NCBI GenBank assembly: GCA_029975965.1
Contig: JARKOV010000015.1
Span: 61,324-125,323 of the forward strand
DNA: 64,000 nucleotides
Reading direction: 5' to 3'
From: Anaerolinea sp.
GTDB taxonomy: Bacteria; Chloroflexota; Anaerolineae; Anaerolineales; Anaerolineaceae
Shown: piece by piece, positions 46,273 through 54,041 of the stretch
Layout: every line of letters starts with the position of its first letter
How positions within the stretch are numbered: position 1 is the stretch's first letter
The notes under the pieces: generated by a model
Seen by the model: only the letters and a program-made list of their open reading frames with translations
What the model was told of the DNA's origin: nothing
Database searches by the model: none
Translations under genes and position numbers: made by a program

Positions 46273-47067
46273 ATGCCCATTCGTTTGCTCCTTGGCCTGT
46301 CGCTCGCCCTGGTTCTATCTGCCTGCGCCGTGGCCACGCCGAGTCTCCCCGCGACCAGTGAGCCGACCTCTACGCCTCGACCCAGTCTCACCGCCACCTC
46401 CCGGCCCACTGACACCGCCACGCCGTCCCCCACCCCCACCGCAACACCCTCGCCGAGCCCTACCGTCACGGTCACCCCCACTCCTATTCCCACCTATGTC
46501 ACCCTGCGTGGAAAAGTGACCATCGAGCAGGCCGTCTGCCACTACGGACCCGGAGCGCCTTACCTCTACAAGTACGGAGTGTACCAGGGCAGCAACCTTG
46601 AAATCCTGCGCCGCGTCGAGTTGGGCAACTACATTGAAGTGCAAGCCATCGGCGGCAACAACCCCTGCTGGGTGCGGGTCGATTACATGGAGATCCAGGG
46701 CGACTGGCTCGACCTCCAGCCCGTCCCGGCGGACCAGGTTGTTTTGCCACGCTCCCCTTATTACGGTCCACCCACCGGCGTTTCCGCGCAGCGCAACGGC
46801 GACGTGGTGACCGTGACGTGGTATGGCATTACCCTGCGCGCCGGCGACGACTCGGAGCAGACCCCCTACATCGTCGAAGCCTGGGTCTGCCAGGCAGGCG
46901 CGTTCGTTTTCGTCCCTGCCGGCACCTACCGCAATGCCGTCGAGATCGTCGATGAAGCCGGCTGCGAGCAGCCCTCGCGCGCCAGGCTCACCGCCGCTGA
47001 GAAGCACGGATACACCGCCTTCGTCGAGGTTCCCTGGCCGCCTGCCGAGTCTACGCCGGCGCCCTGA
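46273..47067 (+). CDS. Lipoprotein with SH3-like and fibronectin-like domains
   Basis: 264 residues. A lipobox (LVLSAC, Cys near residue 17) ends the signal peptide. A 55-residue Thr/Pro/Ser-rich spacer follows (PSPTPTATPSPSPTVTVTPT), then an SH3b-like domain (VTIEQAVCHYGPGAPYLYKY, IEVQAIGGNNPCWVRVDYM). Residues about 160-255 look like a fibronectin-type or Ig-like domain (GPPTGVSAQRNGDVVTVTWYG). Cell-surface; binding function only. It probably starts leaderless. The upstream 280 bp is a repeat region. Confidence 0.75.
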   Translation: MPIRLLLGLSLALVLSACAVATPSLPATSEPTSTPRPSLTATSRPTDTATPSPTPTATPSPSPTVTVTPTPIPTYVTLRGKVTIEQAVCHYGPGAPYLYKYGVYQGSNLEILRRVELGNYIEVQAIGGNNPCWVRVDYMEIQGDWLDLQPVPADQVVLPRSPYYGPPTGVSAQRNGDVVTVTWYGITLRAGDDSEQTPYIVEAWVCQAGAFVFVPAGTYRNAVEIVDEAGCEQPSRARLTAAEKHGYTAFVEVPWPPAESTPAP

Positions 47068-47100
47068 TTGAGAAAGAGCCGACCCCAAAAATGAGGTGAG

Positions 47101-47463
47101 ATGAACACAATATTGCACAACTTGACCGATCAGAGTTTCCTCGAGTGCGACCCGCAGGGTGGACTGATTGCCAGCGAAAGCGACGCGCTCGACCTGGTTG
47201 CCGCCTGTGGCGAGAACGGCACCCACAACCTATTGATTCATGCTGCCAACTTGCCCGAAGAATTCTTCGATCTGCGCACCGGCCTGGCCGGCGCGGTGTT
47301 GCTGAAGTTCAGCAATTACCGCATCCGTGCGGCCGTCATTGTGGACCCAGCCAAGACCAGCCAGGGGCGCTTCGGCGAGTTCGCCTTCGAGACGAACCGC
47401 GGCAACGCCTTCCGCATCTATCCTGACCGGTCCTCCGCCGAGGCCTGGCTGCTCCAGAAATGA
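47101..47463 (+). CDS. DUF4180 family protein
   Basis: 120 residues. The pattern SDALDLVAACGENGTHNLLIHAANLPEEFFDLRTGLAGAVLLKFSNY matches DUF4180 (D-x-x-D-L-x-x-x-C, IHxxNLxxEFFDLxTGxAGxxLxKFxxY). GRFGEFAFETNRGNAFRIY completes the fold. The ATG follows GAGGTGAG. No biochemical function is known. A terminator shared with the facing gene follows. Confidence 0.85.
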   Translation: MNTILHNLTDQSFLECDPQGGLIASESDALDLVAACGENGTHNLLIHAANLPEEFFDLRTGLAGAVLLKFSNYRIRAAVIVDPAKTSQGRFGEFAFETNRGNAFRIYPDRSSAEAWLLQK

Positions 47464-47470
47464 ACGAAAA

Positions 47471-47488
47471 GGCTGGGTTGCCCCAGCC
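47471..47488 (-). terminator. Terminator of the nucleotidyltransferase gene
   Basis: GGCTGGG and CCCAGCC with a 4-nt loop; on the minus strand TTTTCGTTC follows. It also lies just after the DUF4180 stop on the other strand. Confidence 0.7.
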
Positions 47489-47514
47489 TCGCTAACCAGG
47501 AAAATCCGGGAAGG

Positions 47515-48396
47515 TCAAATTTTCCTCCCCTCCCACATCCGGCGCAGGTAGGCTGTGGCCCGCCGGTCCATCTCCATCGGGTAGGCCAACCCCAAAGCCT
47601 GCCCCACCTCCAAGGCGACCTTGCGAAACAGGTCGATGGTGGCAAACATCGCATCCCAGTTTTCGTCAGCGCCCGGCCCGACATAAGTGCGCTCCAGCTC
47701 GGCCCACAAATCGGGTCTGGTGTAGCGCTTCAACCGCTTTCCATACGCCCCGGCTTTTTGCGACCAGTTGCGGGTTAACTGCATGTGCCATTCCAGCATC
47801 TGGCGCAGGTTCTCCCCTTTCATCATGTGATCCAGGTTGAACTTCGCCGGCATCAGGTCGTCTCGCCGCAGGTGCTTCGCCACGTAGGTCGCCTCGTGAA
47901 AGAAGACTTCCACCTCGGTCTCGAATTCCACCTGCGTCGGTCTGCCAGGGATGAACGCGCGGTGAGTCGGCTCCGGCAATCCTGCGGAAAGATGGTCTTT
48001 GTCGAGGAGCACCTTGTAACCCAGGTCGAGATCGGGGCTCAAGCCGTTGCGCTGCGCGTCGGCGGCAACCGCCGGCAATTGACCGGCCTCCGCAAGGGTA
48101 AAATCGATTTTTAAACCATCTTCGAACTGGGTGATGTAGGCAAAGCTTTTGAAGCCAAATTCCTCCGAGATCGGGTCGCGGTACAGCACCAGCACATGCC
48201 CAAAATACTCCAGCCAGTCTCGCGATTGGAAGTACGGCAGGATATCGCGGGTGTAGATGATGATATCGTAATCGGAGAACTCGTCGACGTAACCACCCGG
48301 CGTAGTGCGCGTGCTGGTCAGCACCATCGCGCGGACATCCTCACGCTCCTCGCCCCAACGCACGAACCTGGCCAGCATCTCTTTTTCAGCGATCAT
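47515..48396 (-). CDS. ANT(6)-like aminoglycoside nucleotidyltransferase
   Basis: 293 residues. The nucleotidyltransferase core has TSTRTTPGGYVDEFSDYDIIIY with the metal pair Asp42/Asp44 and a third acid in GLKIDFTLAE. The helical C-terminal domain includes EATYVAKHLRRDDLMPAKFN, followed by LDHMMKGENLRQMLEWHMQL, typical of ANT(6) streptomycin adenylyltransferases. Environmental members often do not confer resistance, so the substrate is open. The ATG at 48396 follows GGGAGGATGGGTAG. Single gene, terminated by the hairpin at 47471. Confidence 0.82.
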   Translation of the reverse strand: MIAEKEMLARFVRWGEEREDVRAMVLTSTRTTPGGYVDEFSDYDIIIYTRDILPYFQSRDWLEYFGHVLVLYRDPISEEFGFKSFAYITQFEDGLKIDFTLAEAGQLPAVAADAQRNGLSPDLDLGYKVLLDKDHLSAGLPEPTHRAFIPGRPTQVEFETEVEVFFHEATYVAKHLRRDDLMPAKFNLDHMMKGENLRQMLEWHMQLTRNWSQKAGAYGKRLKRYTRPDLWAELERTYVGPGADENWDAMFATIDLFRKVALEVGQALGLAYPMEMDRRATAYLRRMWEGRKI

Positions 48397-48448
48397 CTAC
48401 CCATCCTCCCTGATGATTCTACGTTCTTCATGGTACCATTCTGCTTGC

Positions 48449-48799
48449 ATGAAATCGGACACACCCACCGTCTATTCCACCGAGTCCGGGCGCATCTGCC
48501 CTAACTGTGGGCGCCCGGTCGGCAGTTGTGCCTGCAAGCAAAGCCGGCGACCCCTGGGCGACGGCGTTGTGCGGGTGTCGCGCGAATCGAAGGGACGCAA
48601 AGGCAAGACCGTCACCCTCATCAGCGGATTGCCTCTGGCAGACGAGCCCCTGCGCGAACTGCTCAGTGAGTTGAAGCGGCGTTGCGGCTCAGGCGGCTCG
48701 CTCAAGGACGGTGTCCTCGAGATCCAGGGTGACCACCGCGACGTGCTGGTGGAAGAGCTCCGAAAACGCGGCTACGCCCCTAAAAAAGCGGGCGGATAA
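48449..48799 (+). CDS. yciH: SUI1/eIF1-like translation factor YciH
   Basis: 116 residues. An N-terminal CPNCGRPVGSCACKQ zinc-ribbon-like element is followed by the SUI1 core VTLISGLPLADEPLRELLSE, LKRRCGSGGSLKDGVLEIQG, then the last helix DVLVEELRKRGYAPKKAGG. YciH influences start-codon selection in other bacteria. The ATG at 48449 lacks a ribosome binding site. It converges with ywbE, 7 bp apart. Confidence 0.88.
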   Translation: MKSDTPTVYSTESGRICPNCGRPVGSCACKQSRRPLGDGVVRVSRESKGRKGKTVTLISGLPLADEPLRELLSELKRRCGSGGSLKDGVLEIQGDHRDVLVEELRKRGYAPKKAGG

Positions 48800-48806
48800 C
48801 CCCTTC

Positions 48807-49001
48807 TCAGCGCACGATCGCCTGCACCCTGCCCACTTTTCCATCCACCAGTTGCACCTTGATCCCATGCGGATGGGCCGGGCTGCTGGTCAAGATGCGC
48901 AGGACGATCCCTTCGGTCAGCTTGCCGCTGGACTGGTTGTGTTTTTCCACCACCATCACCCGCATCCCAGGTAGAATCTCGCCGCGTTTTGGCAGGTCCA
49001 T
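48807..49001 (-). CDS. ywbE: YwbE family protein
   Basis: 64 residues. The pattern PKRGEILPGMRVMVVEKHNQ-SSGKLTEGIV-LRILTSSPAHPHGIKVQLVDG-KVGRVQAI is characteristic of the YwbE family (DUF2196). It has one SH3-like beta barrel. No known function. It is downstream of the OsmC-type gene on the same strand, 30 bp away, and may be co-transcribed. Confidence 0.9.
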   Translation of the reverse strand: MDLPKRGEILPGMRVMVVEKHNQSSGKLTEGIVLRILTSSPAHPHGIKVQLVDGKVGRVQAIVR

Positions 49002-49031
49002 AGCTTGGATTCCGACGACCCCTCCAGTCTG

Positions 49032-49568
49032 TCAATCAGGCAGCGATAATGGATGACCGTTCAAACGGGCGCTGACCACCAGGTGTGTTTCCCCTTGCAG
49101 GGCTTTTTCGGTAAAGCACATCCGGCGCGCCATTCTGACCAACTGTTGAAGGGTGGTTTCCGGGGCGCCTGACTCGAGCAGCACCTCCACCTCGAAACCG
49201 TCACAAAAACCTTCCGCAGTTCCCGCCAGCACGGAGCCCTGTTCGTGAAAATGGCCTTTCACGACCACCCGCTCGTTACGAAGCTCGATTTTCATCTTTG
49301 CCGCAACCTGCGACACGTGGGAGATCAGTCAAAGCGCCATCCCGGCGACGAAATAGGTCAGCGGCGTGGGGGCCGTGCACTCCCCGCCTGGCATGTAACT
49401 GCCTTCGTCGCTGATGAAGGCGTATGCTCGTCCCGTTTCGGGTTGCCCCGCGATCACCTGTTTGCGCCATTTTTCGATCGAGCTGGCCTCAGCGCTGACC
49501 AGAATCTGGCGATAGCCGGGTGGTTTAACCGGCTCCGTGGAGAGACTCACACCATCCATGTTCACCAT
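49032..49568 (-). CDS. OsmC-family peroxiredoxin-like selenoprotein (in-frame UGA = Sec80)
   Basis: OsmC/Ohr proteins reduce organic peroxides with two cysteines. The frame from ATG 49568 (or 49559) is broken only by TGA at 49329-49331 and continues in the same frame to 49032: 178 residues with the UGA as residue 80. TPLTYFVAGMAL-U aligns gap-free with E. coli OsmC NPEELIGAAHAA-C, so the TGA sits exactly at the peroxidatic Cys. The resolving Cys is kept (RRMC at residue 151, like KAGCPVS). A SECIS-like hairpin follows. A disrupted gene is the alternative, but position and hairpin argue for selenocysteine. RBS is weak (GGATTGGG). Confidence 0.82.
49294..49328 (-). promoter_or_regulatory. Candidate bacterial SECIS element
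   Basis: Directly 3' of the UGA. The upper stem TGTCGCA/TGCGGCA (49315-49309 and 49305-49299, one G-U) closes the loop GGT at 49308-49306; the loop starts 21 nt after UGA (SECIS loops lie about 16-37 nt away). A lower stem ATCT/AGAT (49325-49322 and 49297-49294) is separated by an internal loop. The apex GC-AGGU-U matches the fdhF SECIS apex UGCAGGUCUGCA. Confidence 0.75.
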
Positions 49569-49708
49569 CCCAATCCGTTTGCCAGATTCTACACCACTTC
49601 TTCCAGAGGCGAGAATAACCGTTGTGCAACATATTCCCATACTCCACGTATAGAGTATAGGTTGCCATGCCGGAGAGACGGCATGAGACAGAAGTGAAGG
49701 ATACAAAC

Positions 49709-50554
49709 ATGAAATCGTTCTGGAATGCACTTGGAAAGTTCTTTGGCGTCTTCCTGCGCGGGCAGACATACCTTAATATGCTCTACCTGCTCCTGTCGTT
49801 CCCCCTGGGGTTATTCTACTTCACCTTCCTCGTAGTGGGCATCTCGGTCGGGGTTCCACTGGTCATCATGTGGGTCGGCTTGCTGATCTTGCTGGTCGTC
49901 TTTGCCTTGTGGTACGCCTTCGTGGTGTTCGAGCGCCAGATGGCGATCACCCTGTTGCGCGAGGATATCCCGCCCATTTCGCGCCAGGACCTGACGGGGA
50001 AAACCCTCTGGCAGAAGTTCACCGCCACGTTGGGCAATCCGGTCACCTGGAAAGGCCTGGTGTACCTGCTGGCCAAGTTCCCCCTCGGGATCATCTCCTT
50101 CGTTTTCCTGGTCGCACTGGTCAGCCTGTCGGCTGCGTTGGTCGGGGCGCCGTTCTACTACTACTTCTGGCCGCCCTCCGTTGATCTGACCCTCACCGGC
50201 ACCCCCTGGACAAACATCTGGATCATCGACACCATGCCGGAGGCGTTGCTGCTCAGCCTGGTCGGCATCTTCGTCACCTTGGGATCCATGCACATTTTGA
50301 ACGGGTTGGCCTGGCTTTCAGGAAAATTCGCGCGGGTCATGCTGGGGAACTTCTCGCCCGCCCCGGTTGCGCCGGTCGCGCCCGCAGCTCCCACACCGGT
50401 CGCCGCTCCTCTTTCCTCGGCAGCGGTCAGCGCTCCAGAAACGCCGGTTGTCGTTGAGCAGCCCGTTGCCCCGTCACCCGCCGTCGAGCCGGTCATGCCA
50501 GCAGAGCCTCCGCAGGAACCTGCTTCAGAGAAACCCACCTCAAGCGCTGCATAA
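49709..50554 (+). CDS. Stand-alone sensor-domain membrane protein
   Basis: 281 residues from ATG 49709 (GAAGGATACAAAC upstream). Two copies of a membrane sensor module as in actinobacterial/chloroflexi histidine kinases (PF13796-like): LYLLLSFPLGLFYFTFLVVGISVG, and VYLLAKFPLGIISFVFLVALVSL. Each has two helices; a PWTNIW loop and a final helix follow. Instead of a kinase core the C-terminus is an 75-residue Ala/Pro/Val-rich tail (PVAPVAPAAPTPVAAP). It may sense a lipid or membrane state without output domain, or act as a scaffold. A terminator follows. Confidence 0.72.
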   Translation: MKSFWNALGKFFGVFLRGQTYLNMLYLLLSFPLGLFYFTFLVVGISVGVPLVIMWVGLLILLVVFALWYAFVVFERQMAITLLREDIPPISRQDLTGKTLWQKFTATLGNPVTWKGLVYLLAKFPLGIISFVFLVALVSLSAALVGAPFYYYFWPPSVDLTLTGTPWTNIWIIDTMPEALLLSLVGIFVTLGSMHILNGLAWLSGKFARVMLGNFSPAPVAPVAPAAPTPVAAPLSSAAVSAPETPVVVEQPVAPSPAVEPVMPAEPPQEPASEKPTSSAA

Positions 50555-50575
50555 CAGGGTGGAAAATCCACTGAC

Positions 50576-50609
50576 GCCCCTCTCCACGTCAACGGAGAGG
50601 GGCTTTTCA
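50576..50609 (+). terminator. Terminator after the sensor gene
   Basis: GCCCCTCTCC and GGAGAGGGGC form a 10-bp stem with an 8-nt loop, followed by TTTTCATTT. Confidence 0.85.
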
Positions 50610-50619
50610 TTTCAATCGG

Positions 50620-50625
50620 TATAAT
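50620..50625 (+). promoter_or_regulatory. -10 box (TATAAT) of the hydrolase gene
   Basis: CGGTATAATTG directly after the preceding terminator, 50 bp before the ATG. No clear -35. Confidence 0.5.
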
Positions 50626-50675
50626 TGCACCATAATTTACCCATCGAATCTAACCCGCTGCTCAAGGAGAATGCT

Positions 50676-52679
50676 ATGACCCCCTGGTGGCACACCCGGC
50701 AATGGCGCCTGATCCAGACCAATTTGCGTGAGATCGACATGCGAGACATCCGTGCTGCCCAGGTGGTGGCCGACTTGCAGTCTTTCCAGGCCAACGTGCT
50801 GATGATCAACGCTGCAGGGATCATTGCCAGTTATCCTACCCGTCTGCCGTTCCATTATCAAAGCCCCTACCTGACGGGCGACAGCTTGCAAGATATCCTT
50901 GCGGCTTGCCATCAGGTCGGCATCCGCGTCTTAGCTCGCTGCGACTTTTCTAAAATCCGCCGGCCCATCTACGAACAGCACCCCGATTGGGCTTATATCG
51001 GGGTGGATAGCGAGCCGGTCGATTACAACGGCGACGTGCATGTGTGCGTCAACTCGCCCTACCAGCAGGTGCATATGCTCGAGATCATCGAGGAGATGCT
51101 CTCCAGCCACCCTTTCGACGGCATATTCTTCAATTTCAGCGGGTTTTACACTCACGATTATTCCGGCACCGATCACGGGCCGTGCCAGTGCCAGAACTGC
51201 CGCCGCAAATTCCGTGAGCATTTTCATCTCGACCTCCCCCTCAAAGCCAACCCGGCCGATGCGGGCTGGCGCGCGTATGAGCAATTTAAGCGCCACGTGC
51301 TCCACGGCCATGAGCAGCGCGTTTACCGATTCATCCACACCCGCTGGCCTCAGGTGTGCATCGCCAATCACCTGGAGGAAAACCACGGCTTCATCCGCCA
51401 GGAAGCCAACACAGCCCTCGACCGGCCACTGCCCGTCTGGCAATACTCCGCTTCGGAAAATACCCGTTGGGCTGTGGGCAGCCACCCCCAGATGGTCTCC
51501 AGCAGCACCAGCGTGGATTTCATCGATTTTCCGTACCGGCACGTGGCCGTCTCGCCGCACCAACAGGCGCTGCGCCTGGCGCAGAACCTGGCGAACAACG
51601 GCGCGCTGGATTATTACTTGATCGGGCGCCTCGATAACCACGCCGACCGCTCAGGATTCGCCCCGGTCAAAGACCTGTTTCATTTCCACGCCGCCCACGA
51701 AACGGAATTTACCGGTCTGACATCCCAGGCCGAGATCGCTCTGCTCAAACCCGCCTCGGGTAGCGAAGAAGAATATCGCGGCTGGTTCCGCGTCCTCGCC
51801 GAAAATCACTTTCTGTTTGACGTTCTCACAGAGCAATCGGCCGGACAACGCCCTCTGGACGCCTATAAGGCGCTGATCCTGCCTGGGATGGAGCGGGTTG
51901 CGAAATCGCTCGCCCAACGCCTGGACCGTTTCGTCTCGTCGGGTGGAAGACTGATCGCCAGTGGGAAAACCGCCTTCTGCAACGAAAGCGGTGAACCGCA
52001 CCCGCGACCAGCCCTTGCCTGCCTCGGCATCCAGGAGGTGACCGCCATCCGCGAAGATACCCGTTCCAGTTATCTACGGCTCACCCAGCCGGCCGCGTTT
52101 CCACGGCTGGCAGAGACCGACCTGGTGTACCTGGATGGAGCTTACGTGTATGCCGAATATGCGAGCAGCGCCAGGCTTGAAATGCGCCTCATCCCACCCC
52201 ACCCCTTTGGACCACCCGAACGCTGTTACTACACGCAAGAAACCGCCCATCCCGGCTTCGTCAACCACAAATTTGGGAAAGGTGAGGCATTTTATATCCC
52301 TTGGTATCCGGGCACACAATTTTACCGCCACGGTCACACCAACACCGCGGCATTTCTGGCCGACTTGCTTCAACAAGCCGGCGGGTTGCATCCGGTCGGC
52401 GGCAATCTCCCCCCCGCAGTTGAGGTGACCTGCCATGCCTCCCCCGATCGGTCCCGCCGGATCGTGTTCCTGGTCAACGCCAGCGGGCACTTTGGTAACA
52501 GTTTCTATGCCCCCCTCCCCCTGCGCGATGGTGAGTTTCTGGTTCAATGTCCATCCCAGCCCAGGTCGGTACAGGCGCTCCGCCTCGGGCAAGATTGCTC
52601 CTTCACCTGGTCGGAGGGTGAACTGGCCGTCCGGCTGCCCGCGCTGAACCTCATCGAGGCGATCAAAATCGCCAGTTAA
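50676..52679 (+). CDS. Glycoside-hydrolase-like protein (GHL6 barrel + trimerization-type domain)
   Basis: 667 residues from ATG 50676 (CAAGGAG upstream). Residues about 1-330 form a TIM-barrel-like domain with GIRVLARCDFSKIRRPIYEQHPDW, HPFDGIFFNFSGFYTHDYSG (acidic/Asn-rich strand end), CQCQNCRRKF and VAVSPHQQALRLAQNLANNG, typical of hypothetical glycosidase family 6. Residues about 350-560 resemble a beta-galactosidase trimerization domain (YKALILPGMERVAKSLAQRL, FVSSGGRLIASGKT), and the rest is a beta domain. No signal peptide, so intracellular. Substrate unknown. Confidence 0.72.
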   Translation: MTPWWHTRQWRLIQTNLREIDMRDIRAAQVVADLQSFQANVLMINAAGIIASYPTRLPFHYQSPYLTGDSLQDILAACHQVGIRVLARCDFSKIRRPIYEQHPDWAYIGVDSEPVDYNGDVHVCVNSPYQQVHMLEIIEEMLSSHPFDGIFFNFSGFYTHDYSGTDHGPCQCQNCRRKFREHFHLDLPLKANPADAGWRAYEQFKRHVLHGHEQRVYRFIHTRWPQVCIANHLEENHGFIRQEANTALDRPLPVWQYSASENTRWAVGSHPQMVSSSTSVDFIDFPYRHVAVSPHQQALRLAQNLANNGALDYYLIGRLDNHADRSGFAPVKDLFHFHAAHETEFTGLTSQAEIALLKPASGSEEEYRGWFRVLAENHFLFDVLTEQSAGQRPLDAYKALILPGMERVAKSLAQRLDRFVSSGGRLIASGKTAFCNESGEPHPRPALACLGIQEVTAIREDTRSSYLRLTQPAAFPRLAETDLVYLDGAYVYAEYASSARLEMRLIPPHPFGPPERCYYTQETAHPGFVNHKFGKGEAFYIPWYPGTQFYRHGHTNTAAFLADLLQQAGGLHPVGGNLPPAVEVTCHASPDRSRRIVFLVNASGHFGNSFYAPLPLRDGEFLVQCPSQPRSVQALRLGQDCSFTWSEGELAVRLPALNLIEAIKIAS

Positions 52680-52736
52680 CCTGTGCAACGGATCCGGCCA
52701 GATCATGTAGAATCATCGTATCGATAGGGAGGGCGC

Positions 52737-53012
52737 ATGCACCGCAGAATCTGGTTCTTCGTCGGGATTGGCGTTGTCGTGCTGGCACTGGGAGCATTGT
52801 TGGCCTGGGCAATCCTGGCTGGCCGGCTTCCCCAGGTCGAGCTGCGCGTGATCGGCCCGATCATTCTCTCCCGCCAGGGAAAAATCGCCCCAGGGGAGCT
52901 TCAAAAAGCTATCACCGACGCGATCGCCCTGCCGTTGGACGCCTTTTCCAAATCTGTGGAAAGCCTGGCGCGCTCGATCATCGAAGCGTTCGACCTGCCA
53001 GCCACCCCTTAA
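52737..53012 (+). CDS. Small single-helix membrane protein
   Basis: 91 residues; ATG at 52737 follows GGGAGGGCGC. One N-terminal helix (IWFFVGIGVVVLALGALLAWAIL), then an extracytoplasmic segment (LPQVELRVIGPIILSRQGKI) and a helical tail. It might also be a signal anchor. Unrecognised. A -10 like TAGAAT lies at 52708-52713. A 22-bp hairpin follows. Confidence 0.7.
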   Translation: MHRRIWFFVGIGVVVLALGALLAWAILAGRLPQVELRVIGPIILSRQGKIAPGELQKAITDAIALPLDAFSKSVESLARSIIEAFDLPATP

Positions 53013-53030
53013 GTACTCTGTCAAATGTAA

Positions 53031-53077
53031 TTTGATGGGTTATCTTGGGGGCTTCGCCCCCAAGATAACCCATCAAA
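53031..53077. repeat. Perfect 22-bp hairpin
   Basis: The left arm (53031-53052) starts TTTGATGGGTTATCTTGGGG and the right arm (53056-53077) is its exact reverse complement; the loop is TTC. No T tract, so a terminator only in part; it may be one copy of a dispersed hairpin element. Confidence 0.8.
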
Positions 53078-53107
53078 ATCAATCTGACTGACCACTAAGG
53101 AGAAAAC

Positions 53108-53992
53108 ATGAGGATCGCATTTCTGGGCATGGGAATCATGGGCAGCCGCATGGCAACCAACCTGGCTGCTGCCGGTCACGAGGTGGTCGTCTGGAATCGC
53201 ACGCCGGGAAAAGCAGCCATGGCGGTCGCCGCAGGCGCGCAGGAAGCCAACTCCCCGGCGGCTGCGGCTCAGGAAGCCGATGTCGTGATCTCCATACTTT
53301 CCACCCCACAGGCGGTGGAGAGCACCGCGCTCGGTGGGCAAGGCTTCCTGGACGCGATGCGCCCGGGCTCGTTGCGGATCGACAGCAGCACGGTGAACCC
53401 CTCCTTTTCGCGGCGCATGGCAGATGAAGCTGCTGCGCGCAAGCTGCGCTTTCTGGATGCTCCCGTTTCCGGCAGCAAGCCCCAGGCGGCGGCAGGCCAA
53501 CTGGTCTTTTACGTGGGAGGCGAAATGGCCGACCTCGATGAAGCCCGGCCGTTGCTTTCGGTCATGGGGCGAGCGGTATACCACCTGGGTGGGGTCGGCA
53601 TGGGAGCATCTTTCAAGATGGTCAACAACATGCTGGCGGCTCAAAACGTCCTGGCCTTTTCCGAAACGTTGGCTCTCGGTCAATCGCTGGGCATCTCGCT
53701 CGAAAAACTGCTCGAGATTTTCATCGGCGGCCCGATGGCGGCCCCCTTCCTGGCGGGCAAAGTCGAAAAAATCACCAGCGGCGACTTCGAAGCCGATTTC
53801 CCGCTGCAATGGATGCAAAAAGACCTGCACCTGGCTGCGCTCACCGCCTACGAAGCCGGCATTGCCTTGCCGCTGGTCAACCTGGCCAAGGAAATCTATA
53901 TGCAAGCGGCTCAATCCGGGCTGGCCGACGCGGATTTTTCGGCCGTCTACGCCTGGGTCAACAAGAAATATGGGAAAAATGCCAGCCAGTAG
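53108..53992 (+). CDS. 3-hydroxyisobutyrate dehydrogenase family oxidoreductase
   Basis: 294 residues. NAD(P)-binding IAFLGMGIMGSRMATNLAAAGHEVVVWNRT (the R after NR favours NADP), the substrate loop FLDAPVSGSKPQAAAGQL, and Lys in GMGASFKMVNNMLAAQ which is the catalytic lysine of this family. The family includes tartronate semialdehyde reductase, glyoxylate/succinic semialdehyde reductases and 3-HIBDH; the GSK-type loop fits glyoxylate/succinic semialdehyde reductase best. ATG 53108 follows AAGGAG. No pathway neighbours. Confidence 0.87.
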   Translation: MRIAFLGMGIMGSRMATNLAAAGHEVVVWNRTPGKAAMAVAAGAQEANSPAAAAQEADVVISILSTPQAVESTALGGQGFLDAMRPGSLRIDSSTVNPSFSRRMADEAAARKLRFLDAPVSGSKPQAAAGQLVFYVGGEMADLDEARPLLSVMGRAVYHLGGVGMGASFKMVNNMLAAQNVLAFSETLALGQSLGISLEKLLEIFIGGPMAAPFLAGKVEKITSGDFEADFPLQWMQKDLHLAALTAYEAGIALPLVNLAKEIYMQAAQSGLADADFSAVYAWVNKKYGKNASQ

Positions 53993-54041
53993 TGGAAATC
54001 CACTGCGTCCACACCCATCCTTCCAGACGAGGTGACTTGAA

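Noticed and set aside
49032..49769. Two separate small genes or a pseudogene instead of one selenoprotein
   Set aside because: Both parts share one frame, the stop replaces the catalytic Cys, and a SECIS-like hairpin follows; no other damage is visible.
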